Assembly: GCA_030015575.1 (NCBI GenBank)
Contig: CM057337.1
Location: 334,438,583-334,502,582, forward strand
DNA: 64,000 nt
Source of the DNA: Agapanthus africanus
Taxonomy: Eukaryota > Streptophyta > Magnoliopsida > Asparagales > Amaryllidaceae
Direction of reading: 5' to 3'
Positions 11,402-22,266 of the stretch are shown here, piece after piece (the stretch's first letter is position 1; every line of letters starts with the position of its first letter). The notes under the pieces were generated by a model. The model made no database searches and was not told the origin of the DNA. It saw only the letters and a list, made by a program, of their open reading frames with translations. The position numbers and the translations under genes are program-made.

Positions 11402-11693
11402 ACCTCCAGCCCGCTATCCCGTAAACTCCACGAAGCCCCCGATATATCCAAAACCCCCTTTCAAAACACAACACACGCACACTGCACACTGAGTTCACAT
11501 GACTAGTTGACCCGTCAATCGAAGGTTTCTTCGCTCCAAAGATGAGGGGTAATTAACGGTAGCTTAGTCCGCGGCTGCCGGAGATTCAGATCCGCACAAT
11601 TAATAAACCCTGGTCTACCTTAGGCAGGGGGAATCTGTATACGCCGGACAAGCGACGCGTATTCCCATTTCAATGGGTGGCGAAAAACACCCT

Positions 11694-11945
11694 ACAGATT
11701 CTGGCACGCCCGGTGTTACATTTCTCTCCTCCCATATATCTGGTCAAGTGTTCATGCGAACTCATTTAGCATATATATCGATGTTCGTACTGAAGTAGTT
11801 TTCTTTTCGTGCAGCAATCAACTTTCAACGACGATATCTCCTATGATTAATTCAGTTCCTGACGTGACCCCGATCTCGTACGGGGTCAAGCTCAATGCCC
11901 GCGTGGTTCTCCCTGCCAGTCTTAGCTGGAAATGGGAGGAGCCAC
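11694..11945 (+). other. Primer-binding site and leader of the next Tat-like unit
   Basis: After ACCCTACA comes TCTGGCACGCCCGGTG (from about 11699), resembling the primer-site context of Tat elements, then about 230 bp of leader-like sequence that is cut by D at 11946. The continuation of this unit is not in the window. Confidence 0.5.
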
Positions 11946-14900
11946 TGTAACGCTTTGAAATTCGTTTAGCTTAATTTCGCGTTAGTTAGTAATGGTGCGT
12001 GTTTTTTTATAAAAACCCGTAAATCTTATTTTCTTTTCTAATTGTGATGAGAAGTGTTTATATATATATATGGGTTTTGTTAATTATAATTTAGCTTGTG
12101 TTCACCTTAATTAGAATTTTCCTTAATTATTTTTCAAAACTAGGTTTAGTGTACAACATGCACACTTATCTTTTTTTTGTAACCTAAGCTAAGTGTTGGC
12201 TTGTAATCATTTTCATTTTCTTGCATGGTTCTAATATCTCCAAATTAAACCAAGTCAAACCCTTTCTTTTTAAAATAAAAATGAAGAATGAGGGGTATGG
12301 GTTGGATTAGGTGAGATGGGGAGGCTTGACTTTTGACCATTTTCCCTCTCTCATTTCTCTCTCTCCCTCTCATTTCTGCTCTTCCAGCAGCAGCAGCAGC
12401 AACATCATCCTCATTCTCTTCTTCTTTTGCTTCTCTTTGATACATATACAACCCTACACAAAAATCCCACTTTCCTTCACAAAAACTTTGGAAAAAAATA
12501 GCTCTTTTGGGGATTTTGGTGGCAAGTCAGTGGCTTTGAGGGCAAGGGGCTGGATGTGAGGTTTCCCTAGGATCTTTTGGAGGTATTAAACTCACCTTTA
12601 GCACCTTAGTTCATAACTTGTAGTATTTTAGCTAAAAATCGTATTTTTTGTGCATTTTTGTGATATTGAAGGGAAATTAGTGAAGTTTGTGTTGGGTTAG
12701 CATTTTTATGGCTTGGTTAACTTAATTAAGCGCTTATAGTGTTGTTTTAACCTAGGGTTTGTTTCAGGTTGCACTAAAATACCCTAATGTATTGATTTAG
12801 TGTTAAATTAGCTTTTTAACTAGGTTTTGTGCTCTGTTGTGATCTGCTTCTGACTCGAGTGCTTCAGGCACATATTGTATTTACTGGAGCATGTACACTA
12901 GATTTAGAGAACACACACGAAGCACGGGAGCACAACTCCCTAGGTGGGCCGCCGGAATATTCATTCTGGCCGCAAATTGCGGCCAGATGGGGGACATGGA
13001 TTTTGGGGTTTGTTGTGTGGGTGCCTGCTACATTTCTAAGACCTTTGGTATATGCAACTTTGTAAAATTCTTTGTGTAAGAAAATCTGGAACCATTTACC
13101 CTATTTCCTATATTTTAAACTTTCGCGATACGTGTGATACGTGTGTGGGTTTGGGGTTTTCTGCGTATCGCGACGTGTCGGGGTAGCTTCAGGCGCGTAA
13201 TCGCACGTTTTAGCGTATCGGACACACACGCGTTTGGTTCGCGATGCGGGTTTCTCGTTTGGCTTTGATGTTGCGTTTTTGTAGATTTTAGCTTATGTGT
13301 ATTATTTTGTGAAATTCTAGGTTCGCAGGCGAGTACGACGGACGCCGCGAAGAAGGGGAAACAAGTCGTCGGCTACACTTAGCACGAGACTACGGTGAGT
13401 AGATTTAACATCTATGGGGAAATCGCCCATATGGCGTTATGCGTCAGGGCTGATAGGACATTGTAGTAGCATATTGCATTTGCATACATTGACTGTTCAT
13501 GGATACTATTTGTTGTATACCGCATTCCCTGCTATATCTATATGAGCTTAGAATTGATAACACACCGCACTGTTACTAACGGTTCATGTTGCACGAGCAC
13601 TAATCTGCATGTTACACACACCGTTAGTAATTGCCATGACACTCACACTATAGAATTGCCATGAATAATATACTGTAGCTCACCTCATATATGATTTGAC
13701 ATGATTATATTACTTATGCACATATTCATTTGCATATCCATACTTACGCATATACAAATTGTACCTACCTAGATAAGTTAATTTTTGGTAAAAACTGGGG
13801 ACCGCATGATACCTTTTGAAAAACTGAATTTATTTTAAAGAGCGGTTTCTCCCTTTCATTCATAGTACGACTTATGATGCATATATCACATCGCATGGAT
13901 TTATGCATTGGCTTTCGATTTCATGTGATTTCTGGATTTGAGAACCGTGGTAATTTTCAAGAAAGCATGCATTGTTTTAAAAACCCGGTTCCTCTTGATA
14001 TGATATTTTGGTGCGTCCACCACGCGTTTTCTCGGTTCTGAGACGTGTGCTTGAAACTCGATTCGAGGAGTTGGATAATCCGTTTGCGGGTTCGTGGTGG
14101 ACCCGGTATGGTTCCCTGGAACGAGAAATGTTTTTCGTGGAGCAGACGATGAGCCTGGTAGGGCGGCTAGTACCTACCGGTGATTGGTTGGACCTGGCGG
14201 TTATCCGGAGGATACTGACCAGAGTCAATAGATGGATACGGGACGACTCGTAGTGCCAGGGCCGAGGGCCGATTCCGCAGACGGAGCCCGTGGGCCGACC
14301 GGACTGACGGAGCCCGATATATGAGGATTTGCGTGTCGATGCTGGACACGATTATTCATGATATTTTCGAGTGCCGATATTGGGTACTCACGATTCTCAG
14401 CGATTTACAGGATTTGAGGGCCGATGAGGGTGACGGCGCCTGAGTTTTATTGGGATTTGGGTTCATTGATGGACACCGGTTATTTTTCCACGTTGACATT
14501 CTGTGTAGATGTTATTTTATCCCATGCTCAGCATTCATTATTATGCGTCTCATCCTGTGGTCATTTTACCTGATAGAGTACTTATGTATGATTACTGCAC
14601 ATCCTGCTCATTGCATATAGATATTATCTGTTGGCATATGTTAGAGTAGCGCAGTACGTGCATACTCGTGATTACCTTTATATGTTATCTTCTATTCACG
14701 AGTTGGCAACTCACCCCCATTGTGCCACAGTATTTGCAGGTTGCCCCTCAGAGTAGTTGCGGCAGGCTGCTTTCTTGTATCTTTTTTGGCTACGGATACC
14801 ACTTCCGTTGGTGCGTGAGCTGTTTTGCTGCTAGGTGGGTTGCGGTATCCGATTATTTTCCATTGTACATACTTTTGTATCTAGTATTCTCCATCTACCT

Positions 14901-15391
14901 TTATATGTATTTGACTTAGAGACCAGTGCGAAGACGATGATGTATGTTATTTGTATTCTGGAGTGGAGCTCGTGTGAGCCGACTTTACTTATGCAGTTTT
15001 TATCATTGTGATGTTTTCCACTTATTGCTCATTTCTTCGCTACGGTGTCATATATTACTTGCGTGGTTGTTTCCCCCATTGGGCGTGATTGCTCCCGTTT
15101 GGGATGCTTTATTCTATTGTGTATCATTTTGACTCATATCTTGTTTTGTACCCGATTTCGGGGTTAGTTTTACAAAGGAAATGCTGCCAATTTTTTTTTA
15201 AGATAATAACTTGCACTTTAAAGAATGTTACTAAACTACTTAAGGTTTTCCAAATGTTTTTGAACAAATGTTTTCAACACTCACTACTTTTAATGGTTTT
15301 GATTTCTGTGTTTCGGCTTACTTAGTCGCGTTACGCCTGTAGACGTTACGTGGTTAAGTGCTGGTCACAGGTCGAACTTCGGGTCGTGACA
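11946..15391 (+). mobile_element. 5' LTR of gypsy element D (3446 bp)
   Basis: It runs from TGTAACGC to GGGTCGTGACA and is followed after four bases by a primer-binding site, which fixes its right end. It matches solo LTR C in reverse complement, with shared blocks such as the complement of CAACGGGGGTGAG and GGCGTTATGCGTCAGG. An LTR this long is typical of Tekay/Del-type chromoviruses. A small CAG repeat lies near 12386. Short open frames inside it are not genes. Confidence 0.88.
13572..13631 (+). other. Conserved LTR hairpin, copy in D
   Basis: TTACTAACGGT (13573-13583) pairs perfectly with ACCGTTAGTAA (13620-13630) around a loop with GTTGCACGAGCACTAAT. Copies in C (9390-9451) and G (62271-62325) keep the stem with different bases. 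Confidence 0.7.
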
Positions 15392-15395
15392 AAGT

Positions 15396-15408
15396 TGGTA
15401 TCAGAGCG
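15396..15408 (+). promoter_or_regulatory. Primer-binding site of element D
   Basis: TGGTATCAGAGCG is complementary to the 3' end of plant initiator methionine tRNA, the usual primer for these retrotransposons, and lies four bases after the LTR end. Confidence 0.88.
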
Positions 15409-15626
15409 TAGGTTTTACCTTTCGGAGTGTAGGATGACCCTGGTATGATGGAGTAGGTAGCTGAAGCCGAGTGGCGTAGCGTATGTATGTTCCGCGGCAT
15501 ACTCACGACATGGTACTCCACCTAAGTGACCATAGAACTTATTGATTTAAATTCCTTCATGGATATATACATTCTTGCGATTCAATTTTCGTATCCTTAT
15601 CGAATCCTATTTTCTTTTTAGCCATT

Positions 15627-16890
15627 ATGCCGCCAAAGACTGCGAGCGCGCAGAGAGCGGCTGCGAGAGCCGAGATTAGAGTTGATTCGTCAGAGACGAG
15701 GACAGACCTGGGTAGTACACCCGTTGCACCAGAGCAGACTGTTCCTCCTTCGACAGACCAGATCACTATGCTAGGGGCCGGTATGTAGGAGATGCGCCAG
15801 ATGATAGGATCCGGTATGCAGGAGACGCGCCAGATGATGGGATCGCTAGTTGAGACACTTCGAGCGCAGCGACCAGAGGTAGTTCCACCCGTTGCAGGGA
15901 CCGCGATGGTACCTACGGTGCAGACAGTTGCCCCTACAGCTACAAAGGTCATTACAGTATCGCTATCCGAATTTATGAGGTTGAAGCCTCCGGTCTTCAC
16001 AGGCACCGATGCAGCCGAGGACCCACAGTATTTCATTGATAGGATGGCTCGGATATGTCGTTCACTCAGATGCTCGGATGCGAGATGGGTAGAGTTCGCG
16101 AGCTTTCACCTGGAAGGTCTTGCGCAGAAATGGTGCGAATCGATCGAGAAGGGCAGAGCAGCAGGTCTTCCTCCTATGACCTGGACAGAGTTCGTGACGG
16201 TGTTCCTTGCCCGCTTCCTTCCACAGAGTGTCAGAGATTCTAGAGCGCGTAGGTTCGAGTCCTTACGTCAGACTCCGGAGATGACAGTGGCAGAGTACGA
16301 CGTGCTGTTCACCGAGTTATCTGTCTATGCCCCATATTTAGTGGCTACTGAGGAGATGCGAGTCAAGAGGTTTGTTCGAGGCTTACTTACCCCGTTATTT
16401 CTTGCGATCAGCGCACAACATTATGAGACCTATGCAGCAGCTGTAGATGCAGCCTTATTAGTCGAGGAGCGTCTTGTAGAGACTTCGGTAGTCCCAGAGC
16501 CGAAGAGAGTTCATACTGGTATATCAGCACGTAGACAGACATTTAGACGCCGCGACAGGTTTCGTTTAGGCACGAGGAGTAGCAGAGATTCGGGACGAGG
16601 CCAGATGTTTAGCTCGTATCCACGGGAGGGTCAGCAGTCGTCACAGGGGTGCTTTAGGTGCGGTAGTCTACTTCACCTCGTTAGAGATTGTCCTAAGATA
16701 CATCGGAGGGAGGCAGCAGTACTGCATGTCACATTACCACCTTCTCCACCTCAGAGGGCGTTGCCTATTGTAACTACTGTTGCTCCGCGTTAGACTCACA
16801 CACAGAGAGGTCGTGGCCGCAGAGGATTCATTCAGAGAGGACGGGGTGACCGAGGCAGAGGACAGTCAGTCGCAGGTGGAGGACAGGCAC
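15627..16890 (+). pseudogene. gag of chromovirus-like gypsy element D
   Basis: Starts with ATG at 15627 (MPPKTASAQRAAARAE). The nucleocapsid zinc knuckle CFRCGSLLHLVRDC (CX2CX4HX4C) is at about 16650-16691, followed by an RG-rich segment (RGRGRRGF). The central retrotransposon gag block includes AEDPQYFIDRMARICRSL and ARFLPQSVRDSRARRFESL. Two in-frame TAG codons (15786-15788 and 16791-16793) interrupt a frame that is otherwise unshifted and continues into pol. Gag would form the virus-like particle that packages element RNA. Confidence 0.88.
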
Positions 16891-16901
16891 AGGTTTTTGC
16901 T

Positions 16902-19900
16902 TTGACGCATCAGGACGCGCAGGTGTCTAATGCAGTGGTCTCAGGTATCCTTTCCGTATGTTCTGTTGATGCACACGTGTTGTTTGATCCGGAATCCACG
17001 CACTCGTATGTTTCTACACACTTCGTGCCGAGTTTGGGTAGAGAGTCCGGTTTGCTTGATCGGCCGCTTGTTGTGACCACTCCTATGGGCGAGTCGTTTG
17101 TTGCTAGACACGTGTTCCGATCCTGTGTTGTCCGTATTGGCGAGAGAGAGTTGCCTGTCGACTTGATCCTTCTTGAGATGTTGGACTTCGACGTTCTTTT
17201 GGGCATGGATTGGTTAGCCACGTGCTATACGTCTGTGGATTGCCGCGAGAAGACAGTTAGATTTTGTTTTCCAGGCGAGTCGGCTTTTGTTGTGCAAGGG
17301 GACCGTGGTGTCGCCTCTCACAGTTTGATTTCTTCTTTTCGCACTGGACAGCTTTTGAGGAAGCGATGTCAGGGATTTCTCGCCTATGTTTGCGATACTA
17401 GAGCTACAGAGGTTCCGTTGGATCAGGTTCCGATTGTTAGCGAGTTTCCTGATGTGTTCGCTGACGAGCTTCCTGGGCTACCGCCTGAGCGCGACATTGC
17501 CTTCTGTATTGATTTGATTCTCGGCACAGGGCCTATTTCTATACCGCCTTATCGGATGGCTCCGACGGAACTTAGAGAGTTGAAGGGTCAGTTGCAAGAT
17601 TTGCTGGATAAGGGACTTATTCGACCCAGTGTGTCTCCTTGGGGTGCTCCAGTCCTGTTTGTTAAGAAGAAAGACAGCAGTTTGCATTTGTGTATCGACT
17701 ATCGCCAGCTGAACAGGGTTACCGTGCGGAACAGGTATCCTTTGCCACGCATCGACGACTTGTTCGACCAGCTTCAGGGGGCAGGATACTTTTCGAGGAT
17801 CGATTTGCGATCAGGCTACCATCAGCTACGGGTTCGACAAGAGGACATTCCGAGAACAGCTTTCCGTACGCGCTACGGCCATTATGAGTTTTTGGTGATG
17901 TCGTTCGGACTCACCAATGCCCCAGCAGCACTCATGGACTTGATGAACCGTATTTTCCGGCCATATCTTGATCTGTTCATCATCGTATTCATTGACAATA
18001 TCTTGGTGTATTCCCGGAGCAGAGAGGAGCACGAGCAGCACCTGCGGATCACACTGCAGACTTTAAGGGAGCACCAGCTTTTCGCAAAATTCGCCAAGTG
18101 TGCATTCTGGCTTGACAGCGTAGACTTCTTGGGTCACGTGATTACACGAGATGGTATATGTGTGGACCCGAAGAAGATCGAGGCCGTTCAGCGTTGGCCC
18201 AGACCCACATCAGTTACGGAGATCCGCAGCTTTCTAGGACTGGCTGGCTACTACAGGCGATTTGTGCAGGACTTCTCCCGTATTGCTGCACCTTTGACCG
18301 GGTTGACCCGGAAGGGAGTTCCTTTCGATTGGGCGGAGGAATGCGAGCACAGTTTTCAGCAGCTACGGACTCGTTTGACTACGGCGCCGGTGTTATCATT
18401 TCCTTCAGGATCGGGCGGATTTGTGGTCTATTGTGATGCTTCTCGAGTGGGGCTAGGGTGCGTACTGATGCAGCATGACAGGGTGATCGCGTATGCTTCA
18501 CGACAGTTGAAGAAACATGAAGAGAACTATCCCACTCACGATTTGGAGATGGCTGCAGTGGTCTTTGCACTCAAGATCTGGCGACATTACCTATACGGCG
18601 AGTCGTGCCAGATATTTACTGATCACAAGAGCTTAAAGTATATATTTCAGCAGTGAGACCTGAATCTTCGACAGCGCCGTTGGATGGAGTTAGTGAAGGA
18701 CTACGATTGCGAGATCTTATATCACTCAGGCAAGGCGAATGTAGTGGCGGATGCTTTGAGTAGGAGGCCCGGGGATAGTCTATCTTGTTTGAGCTCAGTG
18801 CAGAGGCAGTCGTCGGCAGATTGGCAGATTTTATGCGACAGCCGAGTGCAGTTCGAGTTCATGCCGATCGGGGGATAGCTTGCGCATGTTCGTGCACGCC
18901 CAAAGTTGCTTGACCGTATACATGAGGCACAATACAGTGATGACCGTTGTTCAGAGATCATGGCACAGATTGGACATGATAGATTTTTCGAGTTCGTGAT
19001 CGATGATCAGGGGATACTGCGATTTGGGACTAGACTGTGCGTACCAAATGCTGAGGGACTGTGGCGTGAGATTCTTGAGGAGGCACATCGATCGGTGTAC
19101 AGTGTTCATCCCGGTTCCACCAAAATATACCATGATATGAGAGATGTTTACTGGTGGGATGGGATGAAGAGGGACGTTACAGACTTCGTGTCGAGATGCC
19201 TGACTTGTCAGCAAGTCAAGGCCGAGCACCAGAGGCCAGCGGGAGAGCTACAGCCGTTACCCATTCCGGAGTGGAAATGGGAACAGATTTCTATGGATTT
19301 CATTATGGGTCTACCCAGGACTAGTCGAGGGTATGACTCCATTTGGGTGATCGTGGACCGATTGACGAAAGTGGCTCACTTCCTGCCGGTGAAGACGACT
19401 TTCGGATTTGCTCAGTATACCCAGATTTACATCGACAAGATCGTACGACTGCATGGGGTCCCGATATGTATTGTGTCCGACCGAGGCACCCAGTTTACCA
19501 GCCGACTATGACAGAGGCTTTAGGAGGCTTTGGACACCCGCTTGAGTTTCAACACAGCATTTCATCCGCAGACCGACGGCCAGTCAGAGCGGACTATTCA
19601 GACTCTCGAGGACATGCTCCGAGCGTGCGTATTAGATTTCGGAGGTAGCTGGGATCATCATTTACCCTTAGTAGAGTTCTCCTACAACAACAGTTTCCAG
19701 GAGACTATTCAGATGGCACCATTCGAGGCTCTTTATGGGAGGAGATGCAGATCGCCCTCCTGTTGGACAGAGCTCAGTGAGAGCAGTATTTTAGGGCCGC
19801 AGATTGTTGAGGAGACGACCGCGAATATCCAGTTGATTCATGATAGGATGAGAGCAGCCCAGAGTAGGCAGAGATCTTATGCGGACCGTCGTCGGCGTAG

Positions 19901-19994
19901 ACTAGAGTTTTCTGTTGGCGATCATGTTTTCTTGAGGGTCTCCCCAATGAAAGGTGTGATGAGATTTGGGAAGAAGGGGAAGCTTAGTCCCAAA
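16902..19994 (+). pseudogene. pol of chromovirus-like gypsy element D
   Basis: Same frame as gag. Order: protease, reverse transcriptase, RNase H, integrase. Protease reads LFDPESTHS (Asp about residue 29 from 16902), where relatives have Asp-Ser/Thr-Gly. The reverse transcriptase catalytic box is FIDN instead of YIDD (residues about 363-366), losing one metal-binding Asp. RNase H shows [11 protein letters not shown] and FTDHKSLKY. Integrase has the HHCC region ending CLTCQQVKAEHQRP and acidic positions in ISMDFIMGLP, IVSDRGTQF and TDGQSERTIQ. In-frame stops are at 18654, 18876, 19509 and 19521. The frame ends at KLSPK, exactly where the GPY/F module would start, because E2 begins at 19995. 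Any chromodomain and 3' LTR are absent. Confidence 0.92.
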
Positions 19995-21257
19995 TGTAGG
20001 GTTCCTAGGCACACAATAGAGGTCTCACAAGGCATCAACCATGCCAATTTTAAATTTTTCCGGTGCCGAGAAACCCTAATACGGATCGTTAACTAGAATT
20101 TTAGGCGAAAAAGGAAACTAGTTAACATCTTAACTAAAAGTGAGATGATACAACCTTTGTAGATCCGGTTATCCACTTCCTTAGCTCCACGTGGTTGTCC
20201 CCTCGCTGTCCATCTCGAATCCCGGACTCTCGCATCGGCTTCATCGGAGAAATGAGCGGAATAGTCGTCGGCTTCGATGCCGAAGACGATCTACGTCGAG
20301 GCTTCACAAGATCAAGCTCCAACTTTATCAAGTTGTGAAACTTGTGAAGAAAACACCCTATACTACTTGGCAAGAGGTAGAGGGTGAAGAAATAGGAGGT
20401 GGGTTCACTTTAGAATTGGATTTCTCACACTTTTGCTCAAGATGCCATTGATGGAATCAAGCTTTCTTTCTTGATGAAGATGATGAAGAAGAAGAAAGAA
20501 TATGATAAGTGTTGCTTTTAAAATGAAAATAAAATCAATACTTATCATATGTTAACCATGGTAAAGTGTAGAGAATAGATCATGGTTAGTTAGAATGGTT
20601 AAGGTTAAGGATGAAGACAAAATGGTAACAAAGTCAAACCTTCATGAAGCTTCAACTAAATACAAAGAAAGCCACCATTTTTCTTCATAATCCTTTCCAA
20701 AATAAATAATTAAACAAATGAGTAATAAAAAGGAAACCCTAACCATTACACAACCATGGTTTAATCTTTACACAAAACACAAGTTAGCATGCAACATCAA
20801 ACATGATACAATCTAGTGCACACAAAATATATCACATATACAATGTGCTTTTCAAGTGAGAAAATCCCTTTAAAGTGAACCAATACTAGTTAATGCAAAG
20901 TAATATATCAAATATATAATTATACATTATATCATTAAATCAACACTTGATTCAATGATCCGGTCATGTCGCACATAACCGACTAGTATCCAATGTATCG
21001 ACTTATCGAATCAATCTTTGATTCGATAACTAGGTTATATCACATACAACCAATCGAAACATTCATCGCGAGAATGAAATGCGGTATCACATACACGCAT
21101 CATTCTCGGTCCCGCACATATCTCATATGCGCCCCTATTTCGTTTCGCTTGAGCCAGGAAACCTCTGTGTAGGACTCTTAAGACTCGTCAATACGCCGGT
21201 AGCAGATGATGATCATATCAAGCACCCACAAGCCGCAAGCGGTCTGCTAAACGTAAC
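19995..21257 (-). mobile_element. 3' LTR of copia element E2, segment 1
   Basis: Starts TGTAGGGTTCCTAGGCAC, the reverse complement of the LTR end seen in E4 (ending CCCTACA at 51166), and continues with blocks shared by other Angela-like LTRs here (ACAACCTTTGTAG; AAGCCGCAAGCGG). It is cut at 21257 by E1 and resumes at 31383. Together the two parts make an LTR of about 2.2 kb. Confidence 0.8.
21253..21257. repeat. Target site duplication of E1, left copy
   Basis: GTAAC, repeated exactly at 31378-31382. Joining AAACGTAAC to GGCCATCCGGG restores the continuous LTR sequence seen intact at 30431-30450. Confidence 0.93.
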
Positions 21258-22246
21258 TGTAAGGTTAGTATAGCACCCTATGAAGTGTTTTGAAGCATCA
21301 AATGACCCAAAGTTATAATTTTTAAGGTGCTAAACTAACAAGCAAGTGGATCGATCCTAGAAAATTAGGGTTAATTAACTTTTAGCTAGAAAAGATTAGG
21401 GTTTGAAGGCTACAACCTTTGTAGCTCCCCTTAGCTAGACTCCTTGGTGTCTTGGGTGTTGAGTCGAGGTCCTCTCGATGTTCCCTTGCGTCCACGACGA
21501 TCCACCACGGAGCACTCCGTCCAAGCTCGCAATTTCGACAAACCGAAAAGAACACTCTAAACAAAGCGGCTAAGCTTGTGTAGAATGATGTTGTGGTTGG
21601 GTTTCTCACTTCAAAAACCTTTCTTTTGTTGTATTTCACTCATTAGAAAAGACTAGAGAAGAAAAGATGAAGGAAGATGAAGATGGTGGCTAATATTATC
21701 AAGAGATAAAAAGATAACCATGAGGTTAAGCTTTCAAAAGAAAATAAATATCACTATATATATTTATTCCTTCTTGACTCCAACCATGATTAAATGATAG
21801 ATGATTAATTTAACTTGGGTTTAGAATGATAAAGGAAAAGATAACCATGGTTTAGTGGTGGGTGAGAATGGTTAGGTTAAAAGAAGCATGTAGAAACTAG
21901 CATAATTATCCTTTCCTTTTCATTTTCTTTTTAAAACCAAAATTAAATAATTATCCATTGTTTAATCTATGGTGTGAAGCTTATATTGCCACCATTTCCA
22001 TATATAATCAACCATGATGGTTTGATGTATGTATGTGTACATGTATGCACATTTACATGTGCATGAAACTAGAAAAGAAGAAAGAAACACATGCATGCAT
22101 GCATACATCCATCAAACCCTAGAAAGGTTTTAAGTGAGAAAACTAATGGTTAAATGATAAATCAACACTTGATTTATCAATCCGGTCATATCTGATATGA
22201 CCCCACCAAAAGCAGTTCACCCGATCAATGTTCGGTATCATATACG
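21258..22246 (-). mobile_element. 3' LTR of E1 with U3 deletion
   Basis: Matches the reverse complement of 29093-29866 and then 30061-30275. Homology stops near 22246, next to the polypurine tract (complement of AATCTCCCAC, 22252-22261). About 1.1 kb, the start of the LTR, has been deleted between tract and remaining LTR. Confidence 0.85.
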
Positions 22247-22266
22247 GCAGAAATCTCCCACTTGCA

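Larger units (their letters stand above)
6933..11693 (+). mobile_element. Right LTR of Tat-like element B, split by solo LTR C
   Basis: It begins TGTTAGGGTC after a purine tract and ends at about 11693 in ACCCTACA, just before a primer-site-like TCTGGCACGCCCGG. Removing the 3349-bp insertion and one 5-bp duplication leaves an LTR of about 1.4 kb that aligns with the left copy. Because it has a purine tract on the left and a primer site on the right, it served as 3' LTR of one internal region and 5' LTR of the next, a tandem recombinant arrangement. It carries about 150 bp (about 11284-11430) absent from the left copy. Confidence 0.7.

Noticed and set aside
12245..12559. Overlapping open frames on both strands within LTR D
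   Set aside because: Low-complexity serine or alanine runs caused by the CAG and CT-rich repeats; not preserved in solo LTR C.
21382..21639. 85-codon open frame repeated at 29485-29742, suggesting a conserved small protein
   Set aside because: Both are copies of the same LTR of E1 and are therefore almost identical. The equivalent LTR regions of E2, E4 and E5 do not keep the frame.
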